Source of the DNA: Comamonadaceae bacterium
Lineage (GTDB): Bacteria; Pseudomonadota; Gammaproteobacteria; Burkholderiales; Burkholderiaceae_C
DNA: 46,701 nt
Direction of reading: 5' to 3'
NCBI GenBank assembly: GCA_027486495.1
Contig: JAIXOZ010000039.1
Span: 1-46,701, forward strand
This document shows positions 1-9,287 of the stretch, in pieces. Each line of letters opens with the position of its first letter. The stretch's first letter is position 1. Below the pieces are notes generated by a model. The model was not told where the DNA came from. It made no database searches and saw only the letters and a program-made list of their open reading frames with translations. A program made the translations under genes and the position numbers.

Positions 1-330
1 AACAAAGCTGACGTTGAAGGTCAGAACGACGTGGCAGCCCTGTTCCGTTCCACCGCTGAAGGTGAAACAGGCCACGCCCACGGTCACCTGGAGTTCCTGG
101 AGCAATCCGGCGACCCAGCTACCGGCATGCCCATTGGCTCGACACGCGACAACCTGGCTTCGGCTGTGGCTGGCGAAACCCACGAGTACACCGACATGTA
201 CCCTGGCATGGCCAAGACCGCCCGTGAAGAAGGTTTCGACGAAGTCGCTGACTGGTTCGAGACCCTGGCCAAGGCTGAGCGTTCACACGCCAACCGTTAC
301 CAGAAAGCTTTGAACGAACTGGTGGATTGA
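1..330 (+). CDS. Rubrerythrin family diiron protein (C-terminal part, 5' end outside window)
   Basis: The reading frame is open from base 1, so the N-terminus lies outside the window; 109 residues are visible, ending in TGA at 328-330. The helical diiron (ferritin-like) signatures are present: a Glu-x-x-His in GETGHAHGH, a second Glu cluster in [10 protein letters not shown], and AERSH near the C-terminus. There is no C-terminal rubredoxin domain, so this is the short erythrin-type form. Members are peroxide-reducing cytoplasmic proteins. It is followed by a terminator and then the Fe-S protein and DUF3501 genes; these three are known to me as neighbours in Burkholderiales, suggesting a shared oxidative-stress or redox role (inference). 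Confidence 0.9.
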   Translation, partial: NKADVEGQNDVAALFRSTAEGETGHAHGHLEFLEQSGDPATGMPIGSTRDNLASAVAGETHEYTDMYPGMAKTAREEGFDEVADWFETLAKAERSHANRYQKALNELVD

Positions 331-347
331 TTCCCCTGTTTCTTCAG

Positions 348-378
348 CCCGCTGCGCTGAAAAGTGCAGCGGGTTTTT
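348..378 (+). terminator. Rho-independent terminator after rubrerythrin
   Basis: A perfect 8-bp stem (CCCGCTGC at 348-355, GCAGCGGG at 366-373) is followed by TTTTT at 374-378. It sits 18 bases after the rubrerythrin stop and upstream of the Fe-S protein gene. Confidence 0.85.
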
Positions 379-439
379 CTCAGGGCTCTGGCTGCAGAGT
401 CTTCAGAAAAACCCCACAAAATTCCCAATGGAGCACCAC

Positions 440-1789
440 ATGGCCAAAGAAGGCAACCTCGAAGCCCCCACCCGTCACGCACTGGCTTGGGAGACCCCAG
501 ACTTCTACAACGAAGAAAAGTGCTTCGACGAACTTGAGCGCATTTTTGACATTTGCCATGGCTGCCGACGTTGTGTGAGCTTGTGTGGCTCTTTCCCTAC
601 CTTGTTCGACCTGGTGGACGAAAGCAGCACCATGGAAGTCGATGGTGTGGACAAGAAGGACTACTGGAAAGTGGTGGACCAGTGCTTCATGTGTGACTTG
701 TGCTACATGACCAAGTGCCCCTACACGCCACCTCACGAGTGGAACCTGGACTTCCCGCACACCATGCTGCGCGCCAAGGCCATCAAGTTCAAAAAAGGTG
801 AAGTGGGCGCAGCAGAAAAGTTCCTCGCCTCGACCGACACACACGGCTCTTTTGCAGGCATCCCGATCGTGGTGCAAGCCATCAATGCCATCAACAAGAC
901 CGAAGCGGCGCGCAGCGTCATGGAAAGCGTGGCGGGCGTGGACAAAAACGCTTGGCTGCCTTCTTTGGCCACCAAAAAGTTCCGCTCCAGCGCCCTGGAT
1001 GCCCAGTCGGTCAAAGTGGTGGACGGCGAGAAAACACCCGGCAAGGTTGCGATCTATTCCACTTGCTACATCAACTACAACGAGCCTGGCATCGGCCACG
1101 ACTTGCTCAAAATCCTCGACCACAACGCCATTCCTTATGTGCTGGTCGAGAAAGAAAAGTGCTGCGGCATGCCCAAACTGGAGTTGGGTGACTTGGACTC
1201 GGTCAAGGACTCCAAGGAAGCCAACATCCCGGTGTTGGCCAAGTACGCCAAAGACGGCTACGCCATCATGGCGGCGGTGCCCAGCTGCGCGCTGATGTTC
1301 AAGCAAGAGATTCCGCTCATGTTCCCGGATTGCGCCGACACCCAGTTGGTCAAAGAAGCCGTGTGGGACCCGTTTGAATACTTCATGGCCCGCAAGCGCG
1401 ATGGCTTGCTCAAGACCGAGTTCCCGCAAAAACTGGGCAATGTGAGTTACCAGATTCCTTGCCACGGCCGGGTGCAAAACATCGGCAAGAAGACCGAGGA
1501 GATGCTCAAAATGATCCCTGACACCGAGATCAACACCATCGAGCGATGCTCGGGTCATGCCGGTACTTACGGCGTCAAAAAAGGTTCGCACGAGATGGCG
1601 ATGAAGATCGGCAAACCGGTGTTCAAAGCCATGGCCACCATGAAAGACGGCTCCAAGCCCGACTTCATCAGCTCCGACTGCCCGCTGGGCGGCCACCACA
1701 TTGCCCAAGGCTTTGAGGTCAATGGCCTGGGTGCCCCCGAACTGAACCACCCCTTGACCCTGGTGCGCAAAGCCTACGGTCTCAAATAA
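440..1789 (+). CDS. (Fe-S)-binding oxidoreductase, GlpC/heterodisulfide-reductase-like
   Basis: This is a 449-residue protein with two N-terminal [4Fe-4S] motifs (CHGCRRCVSLC and CFMCDLCYMTKCP) and two C-terminal CCG-type segments (KCCGMPKLELGD and ERCSGHAGTYG). That is the layout of GlpC and HdrB-like subunits that pass electrons to quinones or other carriers. An in-frame ATG exists at 428, but the ATG at 440 has a GGAG at 430-433 with 6-base spacing, so 440 is preferred. It lies 10 bases before the DUF3501 gene, with which it almost certainly forms an operon. The substrate is not evident from sequence. Confidence 0.88.
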   Translation: MAKEGNLEAPTRHALAWETPDFYNEEKCFDELERIFDICHGCRRCVSLCGSFPTLFDLVDESSTMEVDGVDKKDYWKVVDQCFMCDLCYMTKCPYTPPHEWNLDFPHTMLRAKAIKFKKGEVGAAEKFLASTDTHGSFAGIPIVVQAINAINKTEAARSVMESVAGVDKNAWLPSLATKKFRSSALDAQSVKVVDGEKTPGKVAIYSTCYINYNEPGIGHDLLKILDHNAIPYVLVEKEKCCGMPKLELGDLDSVKDSKEANIPVLAKYAKDGYAIMAAVPSCALMFKQEIPLMFPDCADTQLVKEAVWDPFEYFMARKRDGLLKTEFPQKLGNVSYQIPCHGRVQNIGKKTEEMLKMIPDTEINTIERCSGHAGTYGVKKGSHEMAMKIGKPVFKAMATMKDGSKPDFISSDCPLGGHHIAQGFEVNGLGAPELNHPLTLVRKAYGLK

Positions 1790-1799
1790 GGAAATCACC

Positions 1800-2390
1800 A
1801 TGCAACTGACCGGAAAAATCACGCCCGAGACCCTGATGTCTTTGGAGGCCTACACCAAGTGGCGCAAGGTCCACAAACCCGAGGTGATCGCGCACCGCAA
1901 GCTGCGCAGTGTGCAGCTGGGTGAGCACATCAATATGCAGTTTGAGAGCGAAACCACGATCCGCTACCAAATTCAGGAGATGCTGCGCATCGAAAAAGTC
2001 TTCGAAGAAGAGGGCATCCTGCAAGAGATCGAGGCCTATGCCCCTCTGGTGCCGGATGGCAGCAACTGGAAAGCCACCATGATGATCGAGTACACCGACA
2101 TCAACGAGCGCAAGCGCGAGCTGGCCAAGCTGATCGGCGTGGAAGACCGCATGTTTGTCGAGGTCGAAGGCCATGGCCGCGTGTACGCGATTGCCGACGA
2201 AGACCTGGACCGAGAGACCGAAGAGAAAACCTCAGCGGTGCACTTTGTGCGTTTTGAGCTCAAGTCCGCCATGTGTGCGGCCGTCAAGGCTGGCGCTGGG
2301 GTCAAGATGGGCTGCGACCACACGCATTACCCTTCTCACATCGACATCGCCCCTGACACATTGGCCAGCTTGGCGGGCGATTTGAAATAA
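1800..2390 (+). CDS. DUF3501 family protein
   Basis: This is a 196-residue soluble protein with no signal peptide or membrane segment. A ribosome binding site (AAGGA) precedes the ATG. The pattern (IEYTDINERKRELAKLIGVED, split here for reading; a VEGHGRVYAIADED stretch; and a C-terminal MGCDHTHYPSHID) is what I recognise as DUF3501, whose function is unknown. Its constant pairing with the upstream Fe-S oxidoreductase and rubrerythrin suggests a redox or peroxide-defence accessory role. This is inference from context only. Confidence 0.8.
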   Translation: MQLTGKITPETLMSLEAYTKWRKVHKPEVIAHRKLRSVQLGEHINMQFESETTIRYQIQEMLRIEKVFEEEGILQEIEAYAPLVPDGSNWKATMMIEYTDINERKRELAKLIGVEDRMFVEVEGHGRVYAIADEDLDRETEEKTSAVHFVRFELKSAMCAAVKAGAGVKMGCDHTHYPSHIDIAPDTLASLAGDLK

Positions 2391-2399
2391 GTCTCGGCT

Positions 2400-3023
2400 T
2401 CAGAGTCCCAGCAACGCCGGGTCACCCTGACCCAGGCGTAACACTTGCGCAGGCTCATCGGTCATGTCGATCACCGTGGTGGCTTGCAAAGAGCATGCCC
2501 CTGCATCGATGACCGCGCCTACTTGGTGTTCCAGCCGTTTGCGAATGTCTTCGGGGTCGTTCAGCGGCATCTCCTCGCCCGGCATGATGAGCGTAGCCGC
2601 CAGCAGCGGCGCACCATGCAGGCTGAGCAACTCTTGCAGCACTCTGTGCTCGGGCACGCGCAGGCCAATGGTTTTGCGTTGGGGGTGACTCAGGCGACGC
2701 GGCACCTCCTTGGTCGCTTCCAAAATGAAGGTGAAGGGACCGGGCGTAGCCTGCTTGATGGCACGAAACTGCCGGTTGTCCACCCGCGCATAGTTGGCCA
2801 GCTCGCTGAGGTCGCGGCACAGCAGCGTCAGGTGATGCTTGTCATCCACTCCACGGATGCGGCGCAACTGGTCAGCAGCGTTTTTATCGTCCAGGTGGCA
2901 GACCAGTGCGTAGCTGGAATCGGTGGGCACAGCCAACACACTGCCTTGGTTGAGCAGTTGCACAGCTTGTTTGAGCAGGCGCGCTTGCGGGTTGTCGGGG
3001 TGAACGGTGAAAAACTGGGCCAT
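2400..3023 (-). CDS. L-threonylcarbamoyladenylate synthase-like protein (YciO/YrdC/Sua5 family)
   Basis: This is a 207-residue protein starting MAQFFTVHPDNPQ; the frame stays open further upstream, but the family's N-terminus fits the ATG at 3023. It has the YrdC-fold nucleotide-binding stretch LAVPTDSSYALVC and the TPGPFTFIL motif followed by IGLRVPEH. YrdC/Sua5 proteins make threonylcarbamoyl-AMP for the t6A modification of ANN-decoding tRNAs. The short length without a Sua5 C-terminal domain points to the YciO subgroup, whose cellular role is less certain. It lies downstream of the EamA transporter on the same strand. Confidence 0.87.
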   Translation of the reverse strand: MAQFFTVHPDNPQARLLKQAVQLLNQGSVLAVPTDSSYALVCHLDDKNAADQLRRIRGVDDKHHLTLLCRDLSELANYARVDNRQFRAIKQATPGPFTFILEATKEVPRRLSHPQRKTIGLRVPEHRVLQELLSLHGAPLLAATLIMPGEEMPLNDPEDIRKRLEHQVGAVIDAGACSLQATTVIDMTDEPAQVLRLGQGDPALLGL

Positions 3024-3100
3024 GGGTGCGGGCAGACGATTGCCAGTGATGAATGAATGTCTTGACTGAGGGCGCAGGCCGCTTTCAAAAGAGGATGGTC

Positions 3101-4000
3101 TTAGGTTTCCGGGGGCTGTATGGCGATGCGGTTTTCGCGCAAGGTGAGCCACGCTCCTAAAGCGCCACACAGCGCAATCAGACCCATGCCCACAAAGGTC
3201 CACCGGTCGGGCAGGTGGTTGAACACGATCCAGCCGCCTATTACGCCGAAACCAATTTGTGCGTACATGTAAGGAGTGAGTGTGGCGGCCGGGGCGCGTC
3301 CATAAGCTTGGATCAGGAAAAAATGCCCCGCCGAGCCCATCAGACCCATTAGCAACAGCTGCAGCCAGACCAGTACATTGTCGGGCATTTGCCAGACGAA
3401 AGGCAGCATGAGGGAAGCCAAAACCGTGACTATCCAGCCTGTGTAAAAGTGCGTGGTGATCGGGTCCTCGGTCTTGGACATGTGGCTTGTCAGAATCTGG
3501 AACCCGGCATTGGCCAGTACCAGCAGCAGTGGCAAGGCCAAGGTCCAGTCAAAGTCATGGCTGCCCGGACGAATGATGATAAGCGTGCCCACAAAACCGC
3601 CCAGCACCAGCAGCCAGCGCAAGGGACGGATGTTTTCTTTGAGGATCCAAGCTGACAGCAAGGTGATCACCAGCGGGCTCAAAAGCGTGATGGCGGTGAA
3701 CTCGCCCACGGGCATGTACTTGAGGCTCGTGAACGCCAGGACGCCACAGGCAAACAAAAGCAGCCCTCGGACCAGCTGAAAGCGGGGATTGCGGGTGCGC
3801 AAAACCCGTGGGCCTCGACCTGGCCAGACCACCGTGGTGGTGATGAGCGCTTGGATGACGTAGCGGAACCATAGCGCCACCATCACCGGCAAACCGGCGC
3901 TCACATGTCGGGTGGTGGTGTCCAGGCTGGCAAAGCAGGCGGTAGCCAGAACGGCAAAACCAATGCCATGAAGGCTGGCGTGTCGGTGTAAGGGCGTCAC
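3101..4000 (-). CDS. EamA/DMT family inner-membrane transporter
   Basis: This is a protein of about 299 residues made almost entirely of hydrophobic helices, probably ten, arranged as two EamA repeats (FTAITLLSPLVITLLSAWIL in the first half; LTPYMYAQIGFGVIGGWIVF in the second). The GTG start at 4000 overlaps the TGA of the upstream PHP gene as GTGA (3997-4000), a typical coupled junction. An alternative start at 4027 would add nine residues. DMT exporters move metabolites or amino acids across the inner membrane; the substrate cannot be read from the sequence. The C-terminus (ENRIAIQPPET) is cytoplasmic-looking. Confidence 0.85.
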   Translation of the reverse strand: MTPLHRHASLHGIGFAVLATACFASLDTTTRHVSAGLPVMVALWFRYVIQALITTTVVWPGRGPRVLRTRNPRFQLVRGLLLFACGVLAFTSLKYMPVGEFTAITLLSPLVITLLSAWILKENIRPLRWLLVLGGFVGTLIIIRPGSHDFDWTLALPLLLVLANAGFQILTSHMSKTEDPITTHFYTGWIVTVLASLMLPFVWQMPDNVLVWLQLLLMGLMGSAGHFFLIQAYGRAPAATLTPYMYAQIGFGVIGGWIVFNHLPDRWTFVGMGLIALCGALGAWLTLRENRIAIQPPET

Positions 4001-4851
4001 TGAACGCGGTCGGCCAGCAAGTCCCAAACCGGGGTGAGTTGGCCAGGCAAGAAGGGCAGGGTACCCAGGTCAATGCGGCTTTCGTCGGGGCTGTGAAAGT
4101 CACTGCCGCGCGAAGCCACCAGGTCGAATTCGAGGGCGGTTTCGGCATAACGCACCGCTTCTTGTGAGGAATGGCTGCCGGTGATGACCTCCACCCCGCG
4201 CCCGCCGTGGGCTTTGAATTCGCTGAACAGCGCGTACTCTTCATTGGGTGTGAAGCCGTAACGTGCAGGGTGGGCAATGACGGCGATGCCGCCGGCCTCG
4301 GTGATCCACTGCACCGCTTCTTGCAGCCTTGCCCAGCGGTGTGGCACATAGCCGGGCTTGCCTTCGGTCAGGTATTTGCGGAACACCTCGGAGGTGTCGC
4401 TGCACACCCCCGTCTCGACCAAGTGGCGGGCAAAGTGGGTGCGCGAAATCAACTCGGGGTTGCCCACATAAGTCAGGGCACCTTCGTAGGCGTTTTTAAT
4501 ACCGACTTTGGCCAGGCCATCCGACATTTCTTGGGCGCGTTCGATGCGCCCGCCTCGGGTGCGGCGCAAACCTGCCACCAAGGCGCTGTTGTGTGGGTCA
4601 AAGCCCAAGCCCACGATGTGCACCGTCTGGTGGGCGAAGGTGACCGAAATTTCAGTGCCCGTGAGGTAGGGCAGGCCTTGCACTCGTGCAGCGGCCAGGG
4701 CGCGGTCTTGCCCGCCTACTTCGTCGTGGTCGGTCAGTGCCCACAATTCCACGCCATTGGCTTTGGCGCGTTCGGCCAGAACTTCGGGGGTGAGGGTGCC
4801 GTCGGAGATGACGGAGTGGCAATGCAGGTCGGCGTTGATCATGCGTTTCAT
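3997..4851 (-). CDS. PHP-domain phosphoesterase (3',5'-nucleoside bisphosphate phosphatase / YciV-like)
   Basis: This is a 284-residue protein with the metal-binding PHP motifs in order: DLHCHSVISDG at the N-terminus, LTDHDEVGG, a central HPARY, and SRGSDFHSPDE near the C-terminus. The family hydrolyses 3',5'-bisphosphate nucleotides, and the E. coli member YciV/RNase AM also trims RNA 5' ends. The start is placed at MKRMINADLHCHS (ATG at 4851); a start at 4842 is also possible. The frame continues upstream, but that extension is low-complexity and not family-like. Its stop overlaps the start of the EamA gene (GTGA), implying translational coupling. Confidence 0.87.
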   Translation of the reverse strand: MKRMINADLHCHSVISDGTLTPEVLAERAKANGVELWALTDHDEVGGQDRALAAARVQGLPYLTGTEISVTFAHQTVHIVGLGFDPHNSALVAGLRRTRGGRIERAQEMSDGLAKVGIKNAYEGALTYVGNPELISRTHFARHLVETGVCSDTSEVFRKYLTEGKPGYVPHRWARLQEAVQWITEAGGIAVIAHPARYGFTPNEEYALFSEFKAHGGRGVEVITGSHSSQEAVRYAETALEFDLVASRGSDFHSPDESRIDLGTLPFLPGQLTPVWDLLADRVQ

Positions 4852-4960
4852 TTTAGGCGCATGCCGCTGGTTCTGGGCGGGTTGTGGGGTCTTGTTTTGC
4901 CCAAGCCTTCGGGCTGGCAACAGCCCTGCAGTCCTTCGGGCTGATGCCTGTGGCCGATAA

Positions 4961-5251
<291 letters not shown>

Positions 5252-5266
5252 GCCGGATGGCCCGCC

Positions 5267-5902
5267 TTATTCAGCAGCAGGGGCGTTGGGTGTTGGCGCT
5301 TTGACCGGTCGGGGTGGTTTGGGGCGCGGCGGCTTGTTGGTGTGGATGCGGACCATGGCTTTTTCCATGTCGCCTGCCAAGAGCAGAGGCAATGCGTTCA
5401 CAGCACGGTAGATGCTGTCGTCGATGGCTTTGCGGTGCTCCAGCATCGGCTTCTTCAGGACCCAGCTGACCACTTCGGCCTTGTCTCCGGGGTGGCCTAC
5501 GCCAATGCGCAGCCGCCAGTAATCTGCAGTGCCCAACTGCGCATGGATGTCGCGCAATCCGTTGTGACCAGCATGGCTGCCGCCCAGTTTGAGCTTGGCT
5601 TCACCGGGGGGAATGTCGAGTTCGTCGTGCGCGACCAAAATTTCTTGCGGCTGGATTTTGAAGAACCGGGCCAATGCACTGACCGATTTACCGGACAAGT
5701 TCATGTAGGTCTGGGGTTCGAGCAGCCACACGTTTTGGCCATTGACGCTGGTGCGGGCCACCAGGCCGTGGTAGCTGCGCTCGGGCACCAGTGACACCTT
5801 GAGTTCACGGGCCACGGCATCGATCCACCAAAAACCAGCGTTGTGGCGGGTGTCGTCGTATTCGTTGCCCGGGTTGCCCAGGCCGACAAGCAGTTTGATC
5901 AT
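5267..5902 (-). CDS. pth: Peptidyl-tRNA hydrolase
   Basis: This 211-residue enzyme cleaves peptidyl-tRNA released from stalled ribosomes. Family signatures are [18 protein letters not shown] with the catalytic His (about residue 21), [29 protein letters not shown] and [11 protein letters not shown]. The C-terminus carries a Pro/Lys-rich tail of roughly 20 residues ([15 protein letters not shown]) that extends past the usual end, as is common in betaproteobacteria. It lies downstream of rplY and prs on the same strand, a frequent arrangement, though a terminator separates it from rplY. Confidence 0.96.
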   Translation of the reverse strand: MIKLLVGLGNPGNEYDDTRHNAGFWWIDAVARELKVSLVPERSYHGLVARTSVNGQNVWLLEPQTYMNLSGKSVSALARFFKIQPQEILVAHDELDIPPGEAKLKLGGSHAGHNGLRDIHAQLGTADYWRLRIGVGHPGDKAEVVSWVLKKPMLEHRKAIDDSIYRAVNALPLLLAGDMEKAMVRIHTNKPPRPKPPRPVKAPTPNAPAAE

Positions 5903-5960
5903 GGAGCGTGATTATCCTTGGGCGCGAGGCATGGCGAGCGTGAGGTGGGTAATCCAAAGC

Positions 5961-5984
5961 AAAAGGCCCGCTTGCGCGGGCCTT
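5961..5984 (-). terminator. Rho-independent terminator of rplY
   Basis: A perfect 9-bp stem (5963-5971 with 5976-5984, loop TTGC) is GC-rich. Read on the minus strand, it is followed by TTTTGCTTT. It sits 34 bases past the rplY stop. Confidence 0.85.
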
Positions 5985-6018
5985 GAAGGTGCAGGGCTTT
6001 GATGCCCTTGGCAGAAGA

Positions 6019-6645
6019 TTACTTCTTGCCTTTGCCTTTTTTGGCGTCTGCTGGCGCAGCGGCTACAGGGGCTGCCACCACTTCTTCGACCGGAGCGACC
6101 ACGGACACGAGGACCGGGTTTTTCTTGCCATGGGTGATGGCTTTGCAGCCAGCAGGCAAGGTGATGTCGTTCAGGTGCAGCGATTTGCCCATGGTCAGGC
6201 CTTTCAAATCCACCGCGATGAATTCGGGCAGATTGGCAGGCAAGCAAGCCACTTCAAGTTCGGTCGCCACGTGGGTGATCGTGCACTTGTCAGTCTTGAC
6301 GGCTTCGGACTCTTCTTCACCGCTGAAGTGCAATGGCACTTTCATGTGCAAAGTGGTGTTGGCGTCCACGCGCTGGAAGTCGATGTGTTGCACCAACTGC
6401 TTGTAGGGGTGCATTTGGTAGTCACGCAGCAAGACTTTGCTGGACTGGCCGTTGAATTCCATGTCCAGGATCGAAGCGTGGAAAGCTTCCTTTTTCAGGG
6501 CGTGCCACAAAGCGTTGTGGTCCAGCTCGATCAGTTGGGGGGCCGATGTGGAACCGTAAACGATGCCAGGTGTACGACCGGAATTGCGGAGACGGCGGCT
6601 CGCACCCGTGCCCTGCTTAGCGCGCTCAAAAGCGACAAATTTCAT
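6019..6645 (-). CDS. rplY: 50S ribosomal protein L25 (bL25, Ctc form)
   Basis: This 208-residue protein starts [20 protein letters not shown] and continues with GRTPGIVYG, the 5S rRNA-binding N-terminal domain. The long second (TL5/CTC) domain contains [20 protein letters not shown]. It ends in an Ala/Lys-rich tail ([12 protein letters not shown]) usual for beta- and gammaproteobacterial CTC forms. A ribosome site (AGAAGGAGAAA) precedes the ATG. It is downstream of prs, with a terminator between the two. Confidence 0.96.
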   Translation of the reverse strand: MKFVAFERAKQGTGASRRLRNSGRTPGIVYGSTSAPQLIELDHNALWHALKKEAFHASILDMEFNGQSSKVLLRDYQMHPYKQLVQHIDFQRVDANTTLHMKVPLHFSGEEESEAVKTDKCTITHVATELEVACLPANLPEFIAVDLKGLTMGKSLHLNDITLPAGCKAITHGKKNPVLVSVVAPVEEVVAAPVAAAPADAKKGKGKK

Positions 6646-6691
6646 ACATTTCTCCTTCTAGGGTCCACCGCGACCAGTGCGACCCTGACTC

Positions 6692-6725
6692 AAAAAAGCC
6701 AGCCAGTCCACAAGGACGGCTGGCC
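6692..6725 (-). terminator. Rho-independent terminator of prs
   Basis: On the minus strand GCCAGCC and GGCTGGC pair around TCC/GGA with one mismatch and a short loop, followed immediately by TTTTTT. It lies about 20 bases past the prs stop. Confidence 0.85.
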
Positions 6726-6744
6726 ACGGTTGGCCTCTTTCCGA

Positions 6745-7722
6745 TCAGGGTTGATCAGAAAAAAGGCTCATCACCGACTCACCCTTGGCAATCCGGTGGA
6801 TCGTTTCTGCGATCAACGGAGCCACGGAAAGTTGGCGAATTTTGGTACACGCTGCGGCCTCAGCCGAAAGCGGGATGGTGTTGGTGACGACCACTTCGTC
6901 CAATGCTTCACCCTTGGCAATGCGGTCAATGGCAGGACCCGAAAAAATCGGGTGTGTGCAATAGGCGTAGACTTTTTTGGCACCGCGCTCTTTGAGCACT
7001 TCGGCGGCTTTGACCAAGGTGCCAGCGGTATCGATCATGTCGTCCATGATCACACAGTTGCGGCCATCGATCTCGCCGATGACGTGCATGACTTCGCTCA
7101 CATTGGCTTTGGGGCGACGCTTGTCGATGATGGCCAGGTCGCAACCAAGTTGCTTAGCCAGAGCGCGCGCACGAACTACACCGCCAACGTCGGGCGACAC
7201 GACGATCAGGTCATCGTAGTTTTGCTGGCGCAGGTCACCCAACAACACGGGAGAGGCGTAAATGTTGTCGACCGGGATGTCAAAGAAGCCTTGGATCTGG
7301 TCGGCGTGCAAGTCCATGGTCAACACACGGTCAACACCCACGGCTTGAAGCATGTTGGCCACCACTTTGGCCGAAATCGGCACGCGGGTTGAGCGCGGAC
7401 GGCGGTCTTGGCGGGCGTAACCAAAATACGGGATGACTGCGCTGATGCGTTCGGCCGAGGCGCGTTTGAGCGCGTCGACCATGATCAGCAATTCCATCAA
7501 GTTTTCGTTGGTGGGCGCGCAAGTCGACTGCACCACGAAGACTTCGCGGGCACGCACGTTTTGCTTGAGCTCAACTGTGACTTCCCCGTCGGAGAACCGA
7601 CCCACATCGACAGCACCAAGATGTGTGCCCAGGTTTTTGGCAATTTCGGCGGCCAAAACTGGATTGGCATTGCCGGTAAACAGCATGAATTCAGGGGTGT
7701 TTGGAGCAGGCTGCATGAGCAT
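6745..7722 (-). CDS. prs: Ribose-phosphate pyrophosphokinase (PRPP synthase)
   Basis: This enzyme makes PRPP from ribose 5-phosphate and ATP. It has 325 residues from the ATG at 7722; an in-frame ATG at 7716 (MQPAPN) is an alternative start. Diagnostic segments are [53 protein letters not shown], the flexible-loop region [16 protein letters not shown], and the PRPP-binding motif [12 protein letters not shown]. The gene is full length and ends with its own terminator. tRNA-Gln and ispE lie upstream on the same strand, the usual betaproteobacterial order. Confidence 0.97.
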   Translation of the reverse strand: MLMQPAPNTPEFMLFTGNANPVLAAEIAKNLGTHLGAVDVGRFSDGEVTVELKQNVRAREVFVVQSTCAPTNENLMELLIMVDALKRASAERISAVIPYFGYARQDRRPRSTRVPISAKVVANMLQAVGVDRVLTMDLHADQIQGFFDIPVDNIYASPVLLGDLRQQNYDDLIVVSPDVGGVVRARALAKQLGCDLAIIDKRRPKANVSEVMHVIGEIDGRNCVIMDDMIDTAGTLVKAAEVLKERGAKKVYAYCTHPIFSGPAIDRIAKGEALDEVVVTNTIPLSAEAAACTKIRQLSVAPLIAETIHRIAKGESVMSLFSDQP

Positions 7723-7763
7723 TCCAGCGATCAGAAAAAAGGGCCAGTACGATTAAACGTATT

Positions 7764-7840
7764 TGGCAGGGGAAGAAGGACTCGAACCTTCGAATGCCGG
7801 AATCAAAATCCGGTGCCTTAACCAACTTGGCGACTCCCCT
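7764..7840 (-). tRNA. tRNA-Gln (anticodon TTG), CCA encoded
   Basis: Read on the minus strand, the 7-bp acceptor AGGGGAG pairs with TTCCCCT, and the anticodon loop is TTTTGAT with anticodon TTG. The T arm is GAAGG-TTCGAGT-CCTTC, and the 3' end is G-CCA. It lies between ispE and prs. Confidence 0.96.
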
Positions 7841-7874
7841 ACACGGGTTAACTGCTGAAACAGCAGCCAACCGA

Positions 7875-8720
7875 TCAACTATCGCTGAATGCCCAACCTT
7901 GCAAAGGGTGGGCTTCCATATTGCTGCAAAGGCGAACCAGAAAGTGGTCAGGGACCGTTACTTTCATGGTGCTGTCCAAGCAATGGGCAAACACGGCACT
8001 CCCAGAACCCGTCATTCTGGCTTGGAATCCGGCTTGGTTGAGAGCCTGAATGGCTTGATCAACACCGGGGCACAATGCCTGCGCAACGGGTTGCAGATCG
8101 TTATGACCGAAGTCGTATGTCTCTGCAGCAAAGACCGATATTGTAGCAGCGTTTGTATCGCGTTTGAGGTCGGGGTGCGCAAAAATTCGAGAAGTTTCGA
8201 TGCCTTGAGGTGGCTTGAGCACCCAAAACTGGGCAGCGGGCAGTGCGATGGGGGTGATTTTTTCTCCCACGCCCTCGACCCAAGCATTGCGACCGCGCAG
8301 GAAAAAAGGCACATCGGCGCCCAGTTGAAGTCCCAGCTTTTCCAGCTGGGGCAGCCTCAGGTTCAGGCCCCACAAGCGGTTGAGCGCCAGCAGACAGGTG
8401 GCTGCATCAGAGGAGCCGCCGCCCATACCCGCTTGCGCTGGGATTTGTTTTTCAACCGCAATGTGCGCGCCCTCGGTGCAGCCGGTGTGGCTTTGAAGCA
8501 GACGCGCGGCACGGGTGATCAGATCTTGGGCGGGCAGTGCGATCGTGAGGTCTTCTCGGCTGATGTTGCCACCAGACCGCTTTTCAAAGTGCAGCGTGTC
8601 GCACCAGTCGATCAGCATGAAGACCGATTGGAGTTCGTGGTACCCATCGGGGCGGCGGCCCGTGATGTGCAAAAACAAATTCAGTTTGGCCGGGGCGGGC
8701 ACATCGTGCAGCGATTTCAT
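7875..8720 (-). CDS. ispE: 4-diphosphocytidyl-2-C-methyl-D-erythritol kinase
   Basis: This GHMP kinase of the MEP isoprenoid pathway has 281 residues. The N-terminus contains DVPAPAKLNLFLHITGRRPDGYH, split by family convention into the substrate-binding PAKLNL motif and GRRPDGYH. The ATP-binding glycine loop is IPAQAGMGGGSSDAA, and a C-terminal MTGSGSAVFA motif is present. It lies 45 bases downstream of lolB on the same strand, as in many proteobacteria (lolB-ispE-tRNA-prs). Confidence 0.96.
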   Translation of the reverse strand: MKSLHDVPAPAKLNLFLHITGRRPDGYHELQSVFMLIDWCDTLHFEKRSGGNISREDLTIALPAQDLITRAARLLQSHTGCTEGAHIAVEKQIPAQAGMGGGSSDAATCLLALNRLWGLNLRLPQLEKLGLQLGADVPFFLRGRNAWVEGVGEKITPIALPAAQFWVLKPPQGIETSRIFAHPDLKRDTNAATISVFAAETYDFGHNDLQPVAQALCPGVDQAIQALNQAGFQARMTGSGSAVFAHCLDSTMKVTVPDHFLVRLCSNMEAHPLQGWAFSDS

Positions 8721-8765
8721 GGCTGGATTATCGCCACAGGTTGGCGGTGACCAAAAACCGTCAGC

Positions 8766-9287
8766 TCAGCGGTCCAGTGCGATGCGCAGCACCGCGCCGG
8801 GGCTGGGTTCGCGACGCTCTGCACTGATGCGGCCCTGGGCGTGGGCCGATAAATCGACTTGCCAGCCGGGAGCCTCGGCCTTGCGGCCCGCCAGCCACTC
8901 GAACAAAGCCGCAATTGGCAGTTCGGTACCAGTCAAGCGAGCGCCCAGTCTTTGCAGGCTGGTGCTTTCCACCTGTTGCTGGCCTTGAGTCAAACGTGCG
9001 CCTTGGGACGTCCATTCCAGACGAGCCAAGGTCGTGCCGATGGGGCTGAGCAAGACCATCTCGCCAGCTTGGGCCGAGCCTTGCAGCTCGAAACCGGCAC
9101 TGAGGGATTCAGGCGGTTTCTTGAGCACCTGTATGGCCATGCGCCCGGACCAATAGGCGTTGGCGTCCACGGGCGTCATCCGGGGGCTAGCGCAGCCTGC
9201 GGCCAGCAAAGCACAGGACAAGGCCAGCGCCAAAACCCGTCGCCGTACGTTGAAGGTGGGCACTTTGGAGCGTTCGCTGGGCTTCAT
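8766..9287 (-). CDS. lolB: Outer-membrane lipoprotein LolB
   Basis: This is a 173-residue lipoprotein precursor. A basic N-terminus is followed by a hydrophobic segment ending in the lipobox LAAGC, so Cys32 is the predicted lipidated residue. The mature part fits LolB, which accepts lipoproteins from LolA and inserts them into the outer membrane (NAYWSGRMAIQV early, IGTTLARLEW mid). Its ATG at 9287 overlaps the stop of the TPR gene by four bases (ATGA), so translation is probably coupled. Its assignment rests on length, lipobox and the lolB-ispE neighbourhood. Confidence 0.88.
   Translation of the reverse strand: MKPSERSKVPTFNVRRRVLALALSCALLAAGCASPRMTPVDANAYWSGRMAIQVLKKPPESLSAGFELQGSAQAGEMVLLSPIGTTLARLEWTSQGARLTQGQQQVESTSLQRLGARLTGTELPIAALFEWLAGRKAEAPGWQVDLSAHAQGRISAERREPSPGAVLRIALDR

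Noticed and set aside
380..1822. 480-residue minus-strand open frame opposite the Fe-S protein gene
   Set aside because: It is a His/Val/Gly-rich shadow of the plus-strand gene without any family resemblance or ribosome site.
5983..7392. 469-residue plus-strand frame over rplY and prs
   Set aside because: It lies fully antisense to two strongly recognised genes and their terminators and has shadow-like composition.
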